Below are positions 8,300 through 17,486 of a stretch of 64,000 nucleotides of DNA, one piece after another. Source of the DNA: Sandaracinus sp964481145 (GTDB lineage Bacteria; Myxococcota_A; Polyangia; Polyangiales; Sandaracinaceae); contig CAYZTA010000010.1 in the NCBI GenBank assembly GCA_964481145.1, forward strand, positions 85,092 through 149,091, written 5' to 3'. The notes beneath the pieces were generated by a model. The model was not told the origin of the DNA, did no database searches, and worked only from the letters and a program-made list of their open reading frames with translations. Numbering within the stretch: the first letter of the stretch is position 1; every line of letters begins with the position of its first letter. The translations under genes and the position numbers were made by a program.

Positions 8300-9607
8300 T
8301 TATTTTGAAAATTCGTTCCGGCGCATGCGAGCGAGCGTCTCGACGTGGGCTGTCTGGGGAAACATGTCGAAGGCCTCGGCCGCATCCAGTTGGTACCCCG
8401 CATGACCGAGCGCCTCGAGATCCCGCCCCAACGTGGCTGGATCACATGAAACGTACACGACACGTTCGGGGCGAACCTCTGCGATCGCAGCCATCGCCTC
8501 TTTCGCTCCTGTTCGTGGTGGATCGAGCACCACGACGTCCCAAGGAGCCTCTCCACGCGCGACCCCGATGAACCGCGTGGCATCGCCCGTGATCACCTGC
8601 GCTCGTGAAGCCAGCTCGTGCTTCTCTAGGTTCACGGCGAGCGCGCTCGTGGCGGCGGAATTGAGCTCCACCGCGCGAACGAAACGAGCCCGCGCTGCGA
8701 GACCCAACGTCAGGTTCCCGTGCCCCGCGAAGAGCTCGAGCACACGTGCGTCGTTGGGTTCGGCGAGCTCGAGCGCACGCCGCCCGAGAGAAGCATTGAC
8801 CTCGGCATGCGCCTGATTGAAGCCGAATGCATCACCGAACATCGACCTCCCCTCGACATCGGCGCTCACCTGGCGCGGATCTCCCATGGTCGTCGCAACG
8901 CTCGCGCCGCCCGCGCGCACACTCGCTCCCGCGATCGCACGCTCTTGCACCATCTCTTCGAGCACTTGATAAAGAGCACGCGATGGAACGTCCTCGGTCG
9001 TGATGCCGATCACGGCGAGGTTCGCGTGTCCGAGCGCCAGCTGCAGCTCACCGCTGCCCGGGAGATGAGGGGCCAGCTCTCTGCGCACGAGCGTCCATGC
9101 TCGATCGAGCTCCGGACGAAGCACCTCACAACGATCGATATCCGCGATGACCTCGCGTCTCCGGGCGCGAAAGCCGAGCACGACGCCTCGGCCCGTTCGC
9201 TTCCACGCGAAGCGCGCCCGCTGGCGATATTCGAGCATCGCCTCGGCCTTCGTGAACCGAATCTCCACGTTCGAACGCCCCGGCACCCGCGCGAGGGCAC
9301 GTTCCACGAACGCAAGCTTCGCGCGGCCTTGCGCCTCCGCAGACGCGTGCATCCAGGGGCATCCTCCACAGCGGACGACATGCGCGCAGGTCGGCGTGAC
9401 ACGATCCACCGACGCCTCGATCACGCGCAGATGACGTGCGCGGAGGACTTTGCCCGCTTTGTGGACCTCTTCGAGACGAACTCTTTCGCCTGGCAATCCG
9501 AAAGGCGCAAACACCAATCCCTGTGCGGTCTCGACGACAGCATCCCCCTCTTTGGCGAAGCCACGCACGCGGCCCTCGATGACTTTTGTTTTCACGGGAT
9601 GATTCAC
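8300..9607 (-). CDS. rlmD: Class I SAM-dependent RNA methyltransferase, RlmD/RumA-like (uracil-C5)
   Basis: The protein has 435 residues. It begins with a TRAM RNA-binding domain (KTKVIEGRVRGFAKEGDAVV, about 6-60). An iron-sulfur cysteine cluster follows in CAHVVRCGGCPWMH (about 74-87), then the methyltransferase Rossmann domain with LELFAGHGNLTL. The catalytic region VVLDPPRTGAKEAM and VVYVSCDPATLGRDL supplies the nucleophilic Cys. The family methylates C5 of uracil in 23S rRNA or tRNA (RlmD, RlmCD, TrmA); which site cannot be told from sequence alone. The start overlaps the preceding lipoprotein gene by 4 bases. Confidence 0.88.
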   Translation of the reverse strand: MNHPVKTKVIEGRVRGFAKEGDAVVETAQGLVFAPFGLPGERVRLEEVHKAGKVLRARHLRVIEASVDRVTPTCAHVVRCGGCPWMHASAEAQGRAKLAFVERALARVPGRSNVEIRFTKAEAMLEYRQRARFAWKRTGRGVVLGFRARRREVIADIDRCEVLRPELDRAWTLVRRELAPHLPGSGELQLALGHANLAVIGITTEDVPSRALYQVLEEMVQERAIAGASVRAGGASVATTMGDPRQVSADVEGRSMFGDAFGFNQAHAEVNASLGRRALELAEPNDARVLELFAGHGNLTLGLAARARFVRAVELNSAATSALAVNLEKHELASRAQVITGDATRFIGVARGEAPWDVVVLDPPRTGAKEAMAAIAEVRPERVVYVSCDPATLGRDLEALGHAGYQLDAAEAFDMFPQTAHVETLARMRRNEFSK

Positions 9608-10206
9608 GGGAACGGCTGGGCCGGTCGGCCCCGCTGATAGAAGAAAGAAAACGACCCATCCATCATCGCCATGCGCTCCGGTCGCTCTTCCGACTGAAAC
9701 AAAGCCCCCTCGAAATGCCCCGTGATCTCAGTGTTGTCCGGCGCAAGATCGGGCGCGTATATCGCATCGAACGTGATCGTCCCCTGAATCGCCGGCAGGA
9801 CCAGCGGCACCTGCCAAAACTCTTGTGGAAACCCTGAATCACAGGTCTCGTTCATGTAGATCGTCATTCGGACCGGGGCATCGTCACCCGTGCTGAGCGG
9901 GAGCGGCACCCCCAGGAAGCTCCGCGCGAGTTCATTCGCATCACGAATGAACACGACGAATCCATCGCTGTATCCCTCACGATAGCTCCCGCGTTGGACA
10001 CGCAACGTCAAGCGCTGCATCGGCTCTGGCATGTTGCGTTCCTCTACGACGTCGGCCGAGAAAAACGTGGGATGGAGCGAATATTCGGGGATATCGACCT
10101 CACAAAAGGGATCCGCGACGCTCCCCGTCATCACGCCGTTCCCCTGCCCCACCGAGCAAGCCCAGAGGAGGATCATCCATGTTCCTGTGATCGCGGTTCG
10201 CTTCAT
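9604..10206 (-). CDS. Hypothetical lipoprotein
   Basis: This 200-residue protein has a short signal peptide ending in a lipobox (LLWAC, Cys17), so it is probably lipid-anchored. The rest is beta-rich with no motif I recognise. A block GTITFDAIYAPDLAPDNTEI and a closing SFSFFYQRG recall myxobacterial lipoproteins of unknown role. It is inserted between mnmA and the RlmD-like gene, overlapping both by 4 bases (ATGA), so its translation is coupled to RNA-modification genes, although the protein itself should leave the cytoplasm. Confidence 0.6.
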   Translation of the reverse strand: MKRTAITGTWMILLWACSVGQGNGVMTGSVADPFCEVDIPEYSLHPTFFSADVVEERNMPEPMQRLTLRVQRGSYREGYSDGFVVFIRDANELARSFLGVPLPLSTGDDAPVRMTIYMNETCDSGFPQEFWQVPLVLPAIQGTITFDAIYAPDLAPDNTEITGHFEGALFQSEERPERMAMMDGSFSFFYQRGRPAQPFP

Positions 10207-11294
10207 CGCGCACTGGTGATCGTGCCACCACCGACCACCCGTGGTCCAACATAGATCACAGCCGCTTGTCCTGGAGCAATGGCCCGCTGAGGTGTCTCGA
10301 ATCGGACACGGAACCCTGTCGATTCAGGTTCGACCGTGGCTTTCGCCGCCGGATGGCGATGCCGAATCTGAACGTCCGCCTCGAAACTCCCCGATGGGAT
10401 CTCACCCACCCATGCCGCATCGCGAGCGTCGAGTTCGAACCGCAAGAGACGCTCTTCCCCACCGACCACGACATCCCCTGTGTCACCGATGATCTTGAGA
10501 ACGTAACGGGGCTTTCCATCGCTCGCGGGCCCCGTCAGCCCAAGCCCACGACGTTGCCCGATCGTAAAACGATGAATCCCCTCGTGTGTGGCGATCTCGT
10601 GTCCCGAATCATCGACGATCCGCCCAGATTTCCCCACCCGTGAAGTCTCTCGCTCGATGAATCCACCGATGTCCCCGTCGGGCACGAAACAGAGCTCTTG
10701 TGAGTCTTTTTTGTCCCAATTGGGCACGCCGAGCCGACGACCTTCTTCTCGGGTTCGATCTTTGACGAGCTCCCCGAGCGGAAACACCATGCGCGCCAGG
10801 ATCGAGCTTGGAACACCGTAGAGGAAATAGCTCTGGTCTTTGCTTGCGTCGCGGCCTCTCATAAGGACTGGGGCTCCGCTCTCGGGATCACGCTCGATGC
10901 GCGCGTAATGACCCGTCGCGATGCGATCACAACCAAACGAGTCTGCGAGTTCTGCGAGCCGTCCAAGCTTGACGTGCTGATTGCACGCCACACACGGACT
11001 CGGTGTGCTCCCCGCACGATACGCATCGATGAAAGGATCCACGACCTCGGTGCGAAATGCCTCGCGCTCGTCGATCACATAATGCGGAATCCCAAACACA
11101 TCGCAGCTGCGCCGAGCATCCTCACGGTCCTCGGGTGCGCAGCATCGTCCCACCTTCGCATCGCCGCTCGCATCCCAAAGATGCATCGTCACGCCGACGA
11201 GATCGAAGCCTTGTTCATGAAGCAACGCCGCCGCGACGGACGAATCGACGCCACCACTCATCGCCACGAGCACCCGCTCTCGATTGGTCGCCAT
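10203..11294 (-). CDS. mnmA: tRNA-specific 2-thiouridylase MnmA
   Basis: MnmA thiolates U34 of Lys, Glu and Gln tRNAs. Motifs present are the PP-loop VAMSGGVDSSVAAALL (about 9-24), the first catalytic Cys in TPSPCVACNQHVKLG, GHYARIERD, KDQSYFLYGV, and the second Cys in QELCFVPDGDIGGFI, followed by the beta-barrel C-terminal domain. An upstream in-frame ATG would add 15 residues; the ATG at 11294 fits the family start and gives 363 residues. The sulfur donor, a cysteine desulfurase, is encoded directly upstream on the same strand. Confidence 0.96.
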   Translation of the reverse strand: MATNRERVLVAMSGGVDSSVAAALLHEQGFDLVGVTMHLWDASGDAKVGRCCAPEDREDARRSCDVFGIPHYVIDEREAFRTEVVDPFIDAYRAGSTPSPCVACNQHVKLGRLAELADSFGCDRIATGHYARIERDPESGAPVLMRGRDASKDQSYFLYGVPSSILARMVFPLGELVKDRTREEGRRLGVPNWDKKDSQELCFVPDGDIGGFIERETSRVGKSGRIVDDSGHEIATHEGIHRFTIGQRRGLGLTGPASDGKPRYVLKIIGDTGDVVVGGEERLLRFELDARDAAWVGEIPSGSFEADVQIRHRHPAAKATVEPESTGFRVRFETPQRAIAPGQAAVIYVGPRVVGGGTITSAR

Positions 11295-11499
11295 TTCCCG
11301 CGACGTGGCGCATGTACACCCGATCGTCAAGTGCGCCACAGACTTTCTTTCTATTGAAAAGAACGCCGCACGAGAACGACACGACCGATCAAAACCGATC
11401 TACTTTCGCGCACTTGCGATCCGAATCGTGACTGCCGCTGACGCACAACGATCAAACTTCGACATCCTCTGAAGTCGTGTCGCGTGAATACGAGCTCGT

Positions 11500-12612
11500 T
11501 CAACTCGGTCGGCGCGCGAGCACTCGTTTCACGATCTCGATCGTGTGCGTCACATCCTGTTCGCTCGTCTCGGGGCCGAGTGAAAGCCGCAATGAGCTCG
11601 AGGCTCTCCACGGTTCGTCACTGTGCATCGCTGTGATGACGGGCGAAGGCGCATCCACGCCCGAAGAACATGCCGCTCCGCTCGCGACCTCGAGCCCTTC
11701 GAGATCGAGCGCGGCCACGAGCGTGGTGCCGCGCCATCCTCGCAACGCCACGTTCGTCACGGTCGCCACCCGCTCTGCCTCGAGCGCATTGCGTAGAGCG
11801 CCCATCGTGATGAGCGCTCGCTCCAGACGATCACGCGCCACAGCGATGCCATGCATCGCGGCGAGTCGATTCGGGAGGTTCGTACATGCGGCGCCAAAGC
11901 CTGCCGCCGACACGACGTCGGGGGTGCCGGCACGTCGCCCTCGCTCTTGGGATCCACCCACGATGAGCGGATTCAAATCACCTGCATCACGTGCGATCCA
12001 AAGCGCGCCTGCTCCCGCGGGCCCACCGATTTTATGCGACGCGAACGCAACGACGCTCGCTCCAAGCGTACCCACATCGAGCGGAATTTTTCCGAGCGCT
12101 TGGGTTGCATCGACGAACAAAGGAACCCTGCGGGCGCGGCAAATCTCTGCGTAACTGGCGACCGGCAAGATCGTTCCGGTCTCGTGATTGACCCTCTGGA
12201 TGGCGACGAGCGCGGTATCGTCTGTGATCGCGCGCGACACTTCGTCCTCCGAAGGAGGACGACCATGAACGACGCTCAGACGTGTCACGCGCGCATGCGT
12301 CTTGGCGATGGCATGGGCCACCGCCGGATGCTCGATATCGGTGGTGACGATGTGAGAGCCTCTCGAGGCAAGGCCTCGAATGCCGAGATTGCACGCTTCG
12401 GTCCCGCCCGCCGTCAGGACGATATCGGCGCGCGATGCACCGATGGCCATCGCGACATGCTCACGGGCCCGTTCGAGGATCGCCCGTGATGCACGCCCTG
12501 CTGCATGCGCACTCGACGGATTTGCCCATCCGAGCTCACGTGCCTGGTCCATGGCCCATCGGGCGCTCTCGCAGAGAGGCGCCGCGGCATGATGATCAAA
12601 ATAGAGACCCAT
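11500..12612 (-). CDS. Cysteine desulfurase, IscS/NifS-like (class V aminotransferase)
   Basis: This PLP enzyme removes sulfur from cysteine as a persulfide. The 370-residue protein begins YFDHHAAAP, equivalent to the IscS YLDYAATTP start, has TAGGTEACN, NHETGTI, the PLP lysine in ASHKIGGPAG, and the persulfide Cys in ASGAACSSG. It probably feeds mnmA, which lies 205 bases downstream on the same strand. No iscU or iscA homologue is in the window, so a tRNA-thiolation role is favoured over Fe-S assembly, but this is inference. Confidence 0.9.
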   Translation of the reverse strand: MGLYFDHHAAAPLCESARWAMDQARELGWANPSSAHAAGRASRAILERAREHVAMAIGASRADIVLTAGGTEACNLGIRGLASRGSHIVTTDIEHPAVAHAIAKTHARVTRLSVVHGRPPSEDEVSRAITDDTALVAIQRVNHETGTILPVASYAEICRARRVPLFVDATQALGKIPLDVGTLGASVVAFASHKIGGPAGAGALWIARDAGDLNPLIVGGSQERGRRAGTPDVVSAAGFGAACTNLPNRLAAMHGIAVARDRLERALITMGALRNALEAERVATVTNVALRGWRGTTLVAALDLEGLEVASGAACSSGVDAPSPVITAMHSDEPWRASSSLRLSLGPETSEQDVTHTIEIVKRVLARRPS

Positions 12613-12619
12613 CCATCGC

Positions 12620-13849
12620 TCATTCGAGGGGATGGGTGTTGGCGGGCAGCTGAGGTCGCGCTCGGATTCGCAAGATGACCTCGGTGCCAGTCAGTCCATC
12701 CGCCAGGTTTTCTTCGGGTGGGCTCCGCACGGTGATTTCGCCACCCATGGCTTCGGCGACTCGACGCGCGAAAGCGAGCCCGAGTCCGACTCCACCATGT
12801 TGCCGCGTGACCGATCCGTCCACCTGATAAAAGGGAAGCATGATCTTCGCGAGCCGATCCGGCGGCACCCCAGGCCCGCTGTCGGCCACCACGAACTCGT
12901 ATGCGAAATCGCCATTGGTCTCGAGACGTCGAATGGTGATGGCGACCACTCCACCAAGCGGCGTGAACTTCAGTGCGTTGTCGAGGAGATGCGCCATGGC
13001 ACGACGCAATTTGTCGGGATCCCCCGTCGCTGGCATCGACCCGTGCACTCGTGATTCATGCAGCTGAATGCGCCGATCCACGAATCGCGCCCGACTCTCA
13101 TCCATCGCGCGCTTGGCGATCTTCGAAAAATCGTAGTCCCGCGAATAAAAATGGAGACGCCCCGTTTCGAGCGAGCTCACGTCGAGCAACGTATCGATGA
13201 GGGCACGCAATCGTGATGTCGCGGCATCGACCGAGATGAGCGCTTTGCGCTGAAGAGGAGTCACAGGCCCGAGATCTTCATCGAGGAGGAGCTTCAAGTA
13301 TCCGATCACCGGTGTCATCGGTGTGGCCAACTCGTGCGAGAGATTTCTCAGGAACTCACGTCGGAGCCGCATCATCTCCTCGAGCTGCTGATTGGCATCG
13401 GAGAGCGCGACGAGTTTTTCCTCGAGCCGTTCGACGATGCGCTGCGATTGCTCGCGAAGGCGCACTTCGCCGCTGTCGTCGTTGCGCTCGCGATGCCCTC
13501 GGAGGAACTTCTCTATCTGGCGAGGAAATTTACGTGCATCGATCGGCTTTTCCAAAAAGCCGTCACATCCAACCGCCAAGCTCATTTCACGATCACCCTC
13601 GGCGGTGATCGCGACGATCGGAACACCAGAGAGACGAGCAATGCCACGAAGTCTCAGCGTGACTTCATAGCCATCCAACCCGGGGATATTGATATCGACG
13701 AGGACGAGATCCGGACAGACTTCCCCTGCGAGTCGAATCCCCTCGAGCCCCGTCTCGGCATCGATGATTTCGTGCCCGGTCGCCGCAAGGAGCTTTCGAA
13801 CGAGAAGTCGATTTCTCGAATCGTCCTCGATATGGAGGATACACGCCAC
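12620..13849 (-). CDS. Receiver-first hybrid sensor histidine kinase
   Basis: The protein has 409 residues with no membrane segment. A response-regulator receiver comes first (ILHIEDDSR, phospho-Asp in LVLVDINIPGLDGYEV, KPIDARKF), then a coiled linker (about 128-170), a HisKA dimer domain with H-box NLSHELATPMTPV, and an HATPase domain with DNALKFTPLGG, VVADSGPGVPPDR and GVGLGLAFARR. Such REC-HisKA-HATPase proteins receive a phosphoryl signal from another kinase rather than sensing a ligand outside the cell. The stop codon is 7 bases upstream of the cysteine desulfurase start. Confidence 0.9.
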   Translation of the reverse strand: MACILHIEDDSRNRLLVRKLLAATGHEIIDAETGLEGIRLAGEVCPDLVLVDINIPGLDGYEVTLRLRGIARLSGVPIVAITAEGDREMSLAVGCDGFLEKPIDARKFPRQIEKFLRGHRERNDDSGEVRLREQSQRIVERLEEKLVALSDANQQLEEMMRLRREFLRNLSHELATPMTPVIGYLKLLLDEDLGPVTPLQRKALISVDAATSRLRALIDTLLDVSSLETGRLHFYSRDYDFSKIAKRAMDESRARFVDRRIQLHESRVHGSMPATGDPDKLRRAMAHLLDNALKFTPLGGVVAITIRRLETNGDFAYEFVVADSGPGVPPDRLAKIMLPFYQVDGSVTRQHGGVGLGLAFARRVAEAMGGEITVRSPPEENLADGLTGTEVILRIRARPQLPANTHPLE

Positions 13850-13901
13850 GTGTGGGAGCGTACCTCAACATGGAGGCTCGAGCCTGCAATTCAGATTTTT
13901 C

Positions 13902-14996
13902 TCAATGGAGTGCGTAACGGGGATCATCGGGCTTGAGCGCGAGCACGACTTGGATGTCGCCCCATCGTTCAGAGACCGACCGCGCGCTCACCCCATACCG
14001 CCGGGCCACCGACGCACGGCTCACTCCATCGAGACCGTGAAGACGAGCGATGGCGTACTCGATCGCCGCAGCACAAACATCAGGTTTCGGCGCACGAAAT
14101 GTGCGCTCTTCTCGACCCCGTGTCGCCCGGTAATCGATCCAAAGCCGCCGCGCACGGGCAAAATGCTCTGGCGTAAAGCCACCTTCACGCATCACACGCT
14201 CGAGAAGCTCGAGCACCGGCTCTTGCGCATCGCTCGGCTGAAGCGCGTGTACGGCCCGCTTCGATCGCTTGGCCGCCCTGGTCCGTCCATTCGTCTCCGC
14301 AGGTTCCGTACTCCCGGACGAAGCGAGTTCTCCTGTCGACGACAGCGTTCGTGAGCGCCCCTCTGTTCCATTTTTCCGGGGGTCGCCCCCATCTTTGGGA
14401 GCACCACATTCAATCCATGCCAAAAGCTGTTTGTGATCCCGATTCCGGGGCGCGGCATCACACGCAGTGCGTGCGAGCACGCGGGCATCTTCGAGCCTGC
14501 CCAACCGAGCCAAACAATGCGCAAGTGATGCGGTGATCTCGTGTTCGACCGGTTGCGCAGCGCGATGCGCGTATTCCAAATACCGCACCGCTTGCGCCGG
14601 CTCATCGAGGGCGACATCGAGCAGATGCCCAAGGTTGTGGTGATACCACGGATTTTTCTGGGCAAGGGCGATGGCGCGCCGGTAGGACGACACGGCCGAG
14701 CGAAAGTTCTCGAGCAGCGCGTGAGAGAGCCCCATGAGCGCGTGCACCACATCATCTTCCGGATGCACACCCACCACTTTGCGCAAGTGAAGGAGCGCGC
14801 GCCAGGGATGATCTTCGAGCCGATATTCGGCCAGATGTCGATGCGCGAAGACACTCGCTTCACTGCCGTCCGTGGCAAGGCTGACGAGGCGCTCGAGCAG
14901 TGGTTCAACGGTGCGACGCCCATGCGCTTCGGCGATCGCGCGTTCCGCCTGCTTGCGCAGGCGCTCGACAGCGCTTTCTTCCGTTCTCGCACTCAT
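13902..14996 (-). CDS. TPR protein with C-terminal helix-turn-helix-like domain
   Basis: The 364-residue protein has several tetratricopeptide-like repeats in residues 35-200 (for example LMGLSHALLENFRSAVSSYRR and HNLGHLLDVALDEPAQAVRYLEYA), then a low-complexity basic and Ser/Thr linker (about 205-250). The C-terminal block (about 265-355) is predicted helical and includes IEYAIARLHGLDGVSRASVA and RRYGVSARSVSERWGDIQ. The latter has helix-turn-helix spacing and resembles cyclin-like TFIIB or sigma-type recognition helices. DNA binding is therefore possible. No family name is certain. It lies 52 bases upstream of the kinase gene on the same strand, so they may work together. Confidence 0.6.
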   Translation of the reverse strand: MSARTEESAVERLRKQAERAIAEAHGRRTVEPLLERLVSLATDGSEASVFAHRHLAEYRLEDHPWRALLHLRKVVGVHPEDDVVHALMGLSHALLENFRSAVSSYRRAIALAQKNPWYHHNLGHLLDVALDEPAQAVRYLEYAHRAAQPVEHEITASLAHCLARLGRLEDARVLARTACDAAPRNRDHKQLLAWIECGAPKDGGDPRKNGTEGRSRTLSSTGELASSGSTEPAETNGRTRAAKRSKRAVHALQPSDAQEPVLELLERVMREGGFTPEHFARARRLWIDYRATRGREERTFRAPKPDVCAAAIEYAIARLHGLDGVSRASVARRYGVSARSVSERWGDIQVVLALKPDDPRYALH

Positions 14997-15052
14997 GACT
15001 CATGAGCCTATAGACCGACGCCCATGGCAGAGCAAGGGTGCACGTGTTCGCT

Positions 15053-15769
15053 TCAACGCTTGCGGGCGATGGCGACCAGAAACCCACCGAAGATGCTCAA
15101 CGGCGAGCGGCTCGCGCGTGCTTCTGCGCGGGCGAGCCGTGTGCCGAGACCTGGCACCGAGTGAACGAATGCGGCGGGTGTGAACACGCGGATGCCGCGC
15201 AAATCCATGAGAGATACGGTGGGCGGCAACATTCGGCGAATCGCGACTGGGGAATCCCAACGGGTGGATACATCCGCCTCCGTGTGCTCACGTCCAATCC
15301 GACGTGCCCCTGCGATCCGACGCGCGAGATAGCGGAGACTCCATGGATTATAGAACTCGAGAAGCATGATCCCGCCCGGCTTCGTCACCCGTGCGATTTC
15401 GGCGAGCGCCGCTTCGATCCCTGGCACGTGCGCAAGGACCTTGAAGCTATAGACCACATCGAACACGTCATCGGCGAAGGGCAACGCCGTCGCGCTCCCT
15501 CGAACGACCGAGAGACCTCTCGAATGCGCTTTCTCGATCATTCCACGGGAGAGATCCACGCCCACGGCATGCCCCGCGATGTCGGCGACCTTCGAGAGCA
15601 CGAGCCCCGTCCCACAACCGACCTCGAGCACACGAGCACCCTGCGCATGTTCGATCACGAGCTCGGCCTCGAGTCGATCGATGAGCGCATGATACCCCTG
15701 GTCGCGGCCATGATCGTAATGGGTACTGAAGTCGTCGTAGTAGCGCTGGTTGCGCGTGTCATCGCTCAT
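15053..15769 (-). CDS. Class I SAM-dependent methyltransferase
   Basis: The 238-residue protein has the SAM motif VLEVGCGTGLVLSKVA (about 46-61), an acidic VGVDLSRGM, and post-motif regions ATALPFADDVFDVV and ITRVTKPGG-like ARVTKPGGIMLLEF. This is the UbiE/Methyltransf_11 type. The substrate is unknown. The ATG overlaps the end of the upstream glycosyltransferase by 4 bases, so it may methylate a sugar or lipid made by that enzyme; this is inference. Confidence 0.85.
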   Translation of the reverse strand: MSDDTRNQRYYDDFSTHYDHGRDQGYHALIDRLEAELVIEHAQGARVLEVGCGTGLVLSKVADIAGHAVGVDLSRGMIEKAHSRGLSVVRGSATALPFADDVFDVVYSFKVLAHVPGIEAALAEIARVTKPGGIMLLEFYNPWSLRYLARRIAGARRIGREHTEADVSTRWDSPVAIRRMLPPTVSLMDLRGIRVFTPAAFVHSVPGLGTRLARAEARASRSPLSIFGGFLVAIARKR

Positions 15770-16854
15770 GTGAGTAGCTCGTCGTAAAGGGCTTCGTAGC
15801 GCGCTGCCATACGCGATGGCTCGTGATTGGCAATCGCCGCCGCGCGCGCGCGCTCGCCGATGGCGCGCCGCACGATGGTGTCATCGAGAAGAGAGCGAAG
15901 TGTGGCCGCAAGCGCATCGGTCTCGGTCTCGATGGCGATGGCAGCGCCCCCCTCCGCGAGTTCTTCCGCCGAACCATCGCGCGCCACGATGACAGGCCGG
16001 GCTTGCCACATGGCCTCGATGAGAACCAAGGGAAGGTCGACCTTGGCACCGAGATCACGTGACGGCAGCACCACGACGTCGGACGCGCCCAGAAGAGAAA
16101 GGATCCGTGGTGTTTCGCCGATCCAACGAACACGAGCGGCAATGCCCATGGCCGCGGCGAGCGCCTTCAAGCGTGGCTCGGCGTCGTTCGCTCGTGATGT
16201 TTTGTTGCGATACGCCAACGCGAGCACCGCATCGGGCACTTGCGCGAGCGCGTGGATCGCGAGCTCTGCGCCACGCTCGAGGTCTCCCGGAAACGTGATG
16301 AGCGCTTCCGTGTTCGGGAGATTGAAATGTGCGCGGGTCTCGGCGCGCTCCAGCTCCGTGGGCACCTCGAGCGGTGCGACAGCAGGTGGGATTCGTACGA
16401 CGCCATGAACACCCGCCTCGAGAAGACAGCGTTCCGTTGCCCGCGAGAGCACGACTGTGCGATCGGCGAAGTGGAGCGAACGAAGCGCTCCATCCCGTCG
16501 GGGCGCGCTCGAGACGGTGTGCACCGTGGGGCGCGGTCGGACGCGTCGGATGGCGCGCGCGGCCCACGACGTCCGTGGGTTGGGTTGGAAGAAGAAATGC
16601 GCGAGATCTCCACGTCCCAACGCCAAACGAGCCAATGCCTTCGACGCCTCACGAAGCGAGAGCGCGTGAGCGTTCGCGCGCTCACCGAAAATTTTCTCGA
16701 CGCGCACTCCCGCAGGCTCGAAACGAGAGCTTTTCGTGGCCAATACGATCGGCGTATGCCTCTGGATAGAGCACACCAAATCACGGACGAGAGTTTTGCT
16801 TCCGTCGTTCCACGGAGGCTCGATCGGCTTTGAAACAAAAAGGATTTCTGCCAC
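15766..16854 (-). CDS. Glycosyltransferase family 4 (GT-B fold)
   Basis: The 362-residue protein has an N-terminal GT-B lobe (starting EILFVSKPIEPPWNDGSKTL) and a C-terminal lobe with VRWIGETPRILSLLGASDVVVLPSRD and the donor-phosphate region LPLVLIEAMWQARPVIVARDG, the E-x7-E style of GT4. It probably transfers a nucleotide-activated hexose to a membrane or envelope acceptor. The start is divergent from the gene at 16934 across 79 bases. It overlaps the methyltransferase gene downstream. Confidence 0.82.
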   Translation of the reverse strand: MAEILFVSKPIEPPWNDGSKTLVRDLVCSIQRHTPIVLATKSSRFEPAGVRVEKIFGERANAHALSLREASKALARLALGRGDLAHFFFQPNPRTSWAARAIRRVRPRPTVHTVSSAPRRDGALRSLHFADRTVVLSRATERCLLEAGVHGVVRIPPAVAPLEVPTELERAETRAHFNLPNTEALITFPGDLERGAELAIHALAQVPDAVLALAYRNKTSRANDAEPRLKALAAAMGIAARVRWIGETPRILSLLGASDVVVLPSRDLGAKVDLPLVLIEAMWQARPVIVARDGSAEELAEGGAAIAIETETDALAATLRSLLDDTIVRRAIGERARAAAIANHEPSRMAARYEALYDELLT

Positions 16855-16933
16855 TTTTCTTGCTATCGTCGGGGAAGCGCGCCCGCCAAATCGATACGTT
16901 GACCTAGGCTCGCACCTGCTTTAGAGGTCAAGC

Positions 16934-17461
16934 GTGGTCTATCACGGCGACGACGAAGAAGACGATGCCCTCGACGACGAGCACGAAGACGAAAGCTCCG
17001 AAGGGGCCGATGTCGGTGGTCCACGTGAGAGCCGTCGCAAACGGCTCGAGCGGATCTTGCCGGAAATCTTGAAGCGCGCGATCGAAAAGGGTCTCGAGAC
17101 GGGCATCGGCACACTCACCAATAGCCGTGAAGCGCTTCAAGGCGTGGTCGGCAAAGTCGAGCTCCCCAAAGAGCTCGCGGGGTATGTCCTCTCGCAAGTC
17201 GACGAGACCAAGAACGCCATGGTGCGTGTCGTCGCGCGCGAAGTGCGCGAGTTCCTCGAAGCCGCGGATTTGGCCAAAGAGCTTCAGCGCGCGCTCACGA
17301 GCCTCTCGTTCGAGATTCGCACCGAAATCCGATTCATCCCGAACGATGCAGGTGGGGTGACACCGAGTGTCAAAGCGAAGGTCGGCCCCACGATCCGCCC
17401 CGCTCCTTCACGACGCGGCTCGAGGCGTCCTTCCTCCGAAGAAGAGGAAAACGAGAGCTGA
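16934..17461 (+). CDS. Hypothetical acidic-N-terminus helical protein
   Basis: The gene starts with GTG; no ATG exists before conserved-looking sequence. Residues 1-30 are strongly acidic (Asp/Glu runs). Residues 35-130 are amphipathic helices, with LERILPEILKRAIEKGLETGIG, ELAGYVLSQVDETKNAMVRVVAREVREFLEAADLAKELQRAL. The C-terminus is basic, with poly-Ser and an acidic tail. The helical core resembles phasin-like or coiled-coil surface-binding proteins, but this is only a look-alike. The gene stands alone between two minus-strand genes. A weak TTGACC element at 16899 and TTTAGA at 16920 could be its promoter, though the spacing is short. Function unknown. Confidence 0.55.
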   Translation: MVYHGDDEEDDALDDEHEDESSEGADVGGPRESRRKRLERILPEILKRAIEKGLETGIGTLTNSREALQGVVGKVELPKELAGYVLSQVDETKNAMVRVVAREVREFLEAADLAKELQRALTSLSFEIRTEIRFIPNDAGGVTPSVKAKVGPTIRPAPSRRGSRRPSSEEEENES

Positions 17462-17486
17462 CTGACCAGGATCAAGGCGACTCTGG

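Noticed and set aside
11351..11611. Small minus-strand frame before mnmA
   Set aside because: It overlaps the end of the cysteine desulfurase gene, is Arg-rich and shows no conserved feature; the 205-base gap holds no convincing gene.
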